A stretch of DNA of 29,494 bases from Chara braunii (lineage: Eukaryota; Streptophyta; Charophyceae; Charales; Characeae): the NCBI GenBank assembly GCA_003427395.1, contig BFEA01000020.1:5777234-5806727 (forward strand), in the 5' to 3' direction. Position numbers and translations under genes: made by a program. Below are positions 27,931 to 29,494 of this stretch, piece by piece. Every line of letters begins with the position of its first letter. Within the stretch, counting starts at the first letter, position 1. The notes below the pieces were generated by a model, which saw only the letters and a list, made by a program, of their open reading frames with translations, made no database searches and was not told the origin of the DNA.

Positions 27931-28670
27931 TTTTTTTTTTTTTTTTTTTTCTGAAGGGAACTGCCTTTTGAAGTTGAATAAAATGCTCCCTGTGGTGCCA
28001 CAGGACGCCAAGCCTGAGAGCTGGGGCCAGCTCAGAAAAGGGTTTCCAGTCCTCATTTTGTTCATCCCAAATATTGACAAGGGTTCCTAGTATGCCCCGC
28101 AACGTCAACGCATCACCGAACGGCCCTGGTCCAAAACAAGCATTAATTCTGTCGTCCTGTGAAAGGATACAGGGCTTTTTTGAGGCTGTGTCAAGATCTC
28201 GTCCATAACCAACGGCAGTTCCGACAAATGAGGAACTACCGGGCGTCAGGTTTTAATTATACCAGCCCAAATCCTTTCCCCCATTCTTTTCCTCAGATAA
28301 GCAGGGGGGGGAAATTGAAAGCCATGAATGTTTAACACTGTTCCAATTCCTGTGCGCAGCATACATCTCAAATTCTGCTAACTGCCTCCAAGCTGCCAAC
28401 GGACCTGCCACCACTACCCACGGGACCCACCAGGCCAGCAACGCTGCTACTTGCCTCTCCGGATCTATCAGCGCCAGGCTCACCATTCCTTTTGGTTTGA
28501 GTGATCGCCTCCCATGCGACTTTCAGTAGGAAGTTGTCGTCATTCATTTCTTCGTTCCACAAGTAATGAGTCAGCAGATTGCGTATTGTTCCAAGGGAGG
28601 CGTCCTCCAAGTGCAAAATGCTCTATTATACCAGATGTAGATAAAGCAGAGAGTTATTTATGACTAGCAC
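27931..28670 (-). mobile_element. LINE6: ORF2 connection-region fragment ending in a T/A run
   Basis: The minus strand reads IWYNRAF, LLTHYLWNEEMNDDNFLLKVAWEAITQTK, after a frameshift SLALIDPERQVAALLAWWVPWVVVAGPLAAWRQLAEFEMY, and finally GTLVNIWDEQNEDWKPFSEL. All match LINE2 and LINE5 connection blocks. It ends in an A run (minus strand, 27951-27931) within the coding region. That could mean premature polyadenylation or a separate tail insertion. No target duplication was found. Confidence 0.75.
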
Positions 28671-29494
28671 ATGGCCAAACAAATTAACTTCTTTATAGAA
28701 CGAGGTAACACCTCGTAACAGGGGGTGCAGCAAGAGCGGGGTCTGGGCGCGGCGCTACCGGGAGCGCTGCGCCCCTGCGCTGGAGCATTCCACACGACAC
28801 GGGCGAAGCGGCTGGCATGGCGATGGCGGACGAGATTGTGAGGGCGCGACGCGGGATCTACTGGAGAGCGTGGGCGACATGGGGGGCGAGAGAAGGGTAT
28901 GACACTATACAGAAGAGCTGGCGACGAGGTAGATGGTGGGCTATGGTGGCGTGCGGTAGGAGATGGGGTGTTGGGTATAGATGGGCAGGAGGTCGCCATC
29001 CTACTTCATGAGGTGGAGCCCCTCCCCTGTGACAGTTAGAACTAACCCAAAAAAAAAAAAAAAAAGAGGACAAAATAAAGGGAAAAAAAGCAGAAAAAAA
29101 GGGGAATGACGAAAAAGCTACAGGAGAATGAAAGAGTATGAACAAGAGGGTAAAAACGACTGTTTCGAGGGGACTGCGTGAAAGAGTGCATTAGCGGTGT
29201 GACAACGATAGTGGCGGTGGCGGGCCCTGTACCATTCTATTTTTGGCACTGGGCACAGGGCCATACTAAAAAGACATTTCTTAGGAAAAAAAAAAGAAAA
29301 AAGAATGGAATGCTTTTTTTAGCCTTTGTTTGGGCTACTAGTAGCAGTAGTTGGCCGCTTCCACATCTACCGACTTTGTACTGAAAAAAGGGACAACAAG
29401 AAACAAAAAAGGATGAAGCTAAAGGACTACTGCATTCGCATGGTTTTTTTTTTTTTTTTTTTTTTTCATAAAGAAGGATTAATCGCCATGAGCG
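28671..29494. other. No gene recognised; GC-rich then A-rich sequence
   Basis: 28700-29010 is GC-rich, with a small perfect inverted repeat ACGAGGT/ACCTCGT near 28703-28719. 29040-29110 and 29285-29310 are A-rich and 29443-29466 is a T run close to the window end, possibly another retroposon tail. Open frames here are short and lack motifs. Confidence 0.4.

Noticed and set aside
11190-28000. Lysine- or phenylalanine-rich small proteins around homopolymer runs
   Set aside because: They are translations of poly(A)/poly(T) tails of retroposons.
1-29494. CRISPR arrays, bacterial operons or phage modules
   Set aside because: No regularly spaced repeats and no prokaryotic gene arrangement; all recognisable genes belong to eukaryotic LINEs.

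Overview
This window looks like repeat-rich nuclear DNA from the plant lineage (land plant or streptophyte alga). The evidence is indirect. The LINE reverse transcriptases end in the CxxC...HxxxxC zinc-binding domain (zf-RVT) typical of plant L1-like elements. One LINE has an ORF1 with a DUF4283-like region and a CCHC knuckle. A U2 snRNA fragment starts with the plant-type ATACCTTTCTCGGCC. I recognise no intact host gene. Nearly everything identifiable is a decayed non-LTR retrotransposon or something inserted into one.

Layout. Positions 1-8813 (minus strand) hold LINE1, an almost complete but dead L1-like element with an unusually long ORF1 (about 8813-4999) and an ORF2 (4942 to about 150) carrying endonuclease, RT, connection and zinc domains. 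A U2 snRNA retropseudogene splits the end of its ORF2. Positions 9120-9730 are purine-rich. Positions 10208-10936 carry an unrecognised reading frame with 63-residue internal repeats and one stop. Positions 11085-12260 hold a pair of bZIP-like sites, a LINE 3' tail, two small tailed retroposons with direct repeats, and tRNA B-box-like sequences. Positions 12300-13523 show nothing recognisable.

LINE2 (13534-19370, minus) is a 5'-truncated LINE bounded by the 10-bp duplication GGCCAGGATC. It carries a 172-bp tandem duplication in its 3' UTR and a 0.4-kb fold-back element (MITE-like) in its endonuclease region. Beyond it are a primer-binding-site-like sequence (19388-19399) and a direct tandem duplication of a 1.15-kb unit (20109-22396) that contains a tRNA-like A/B box pair.

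From 22515 to 28670 four more LINE fragments follow: LINE3 (minus), LINE4 (plus, with an inverted internal piece), LINE5 (plus, with a 33-A tail) and LINE6 (minus). LINE5 was itself hit twice: by an insertion consisting of almost nothing but a 28-T run, flanked by a 30-bp duplication, and by a 143-bp palindromic sequence flanked by a 13-bp duplication. The last 0.8 kb is GC-rich and then A-rich, with no recognisable gene.

The most useful observations are the nested insertions whose removal restores a LINE reading frame or its homology to a sister LINE (U2 in LINE1, the tail-only event and the 143-bp element in LINE5). They act as internal controls for what the plant LINE machinery can insert. 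All similarities between elements were judged by eye from translations, and percent identities were not computed.
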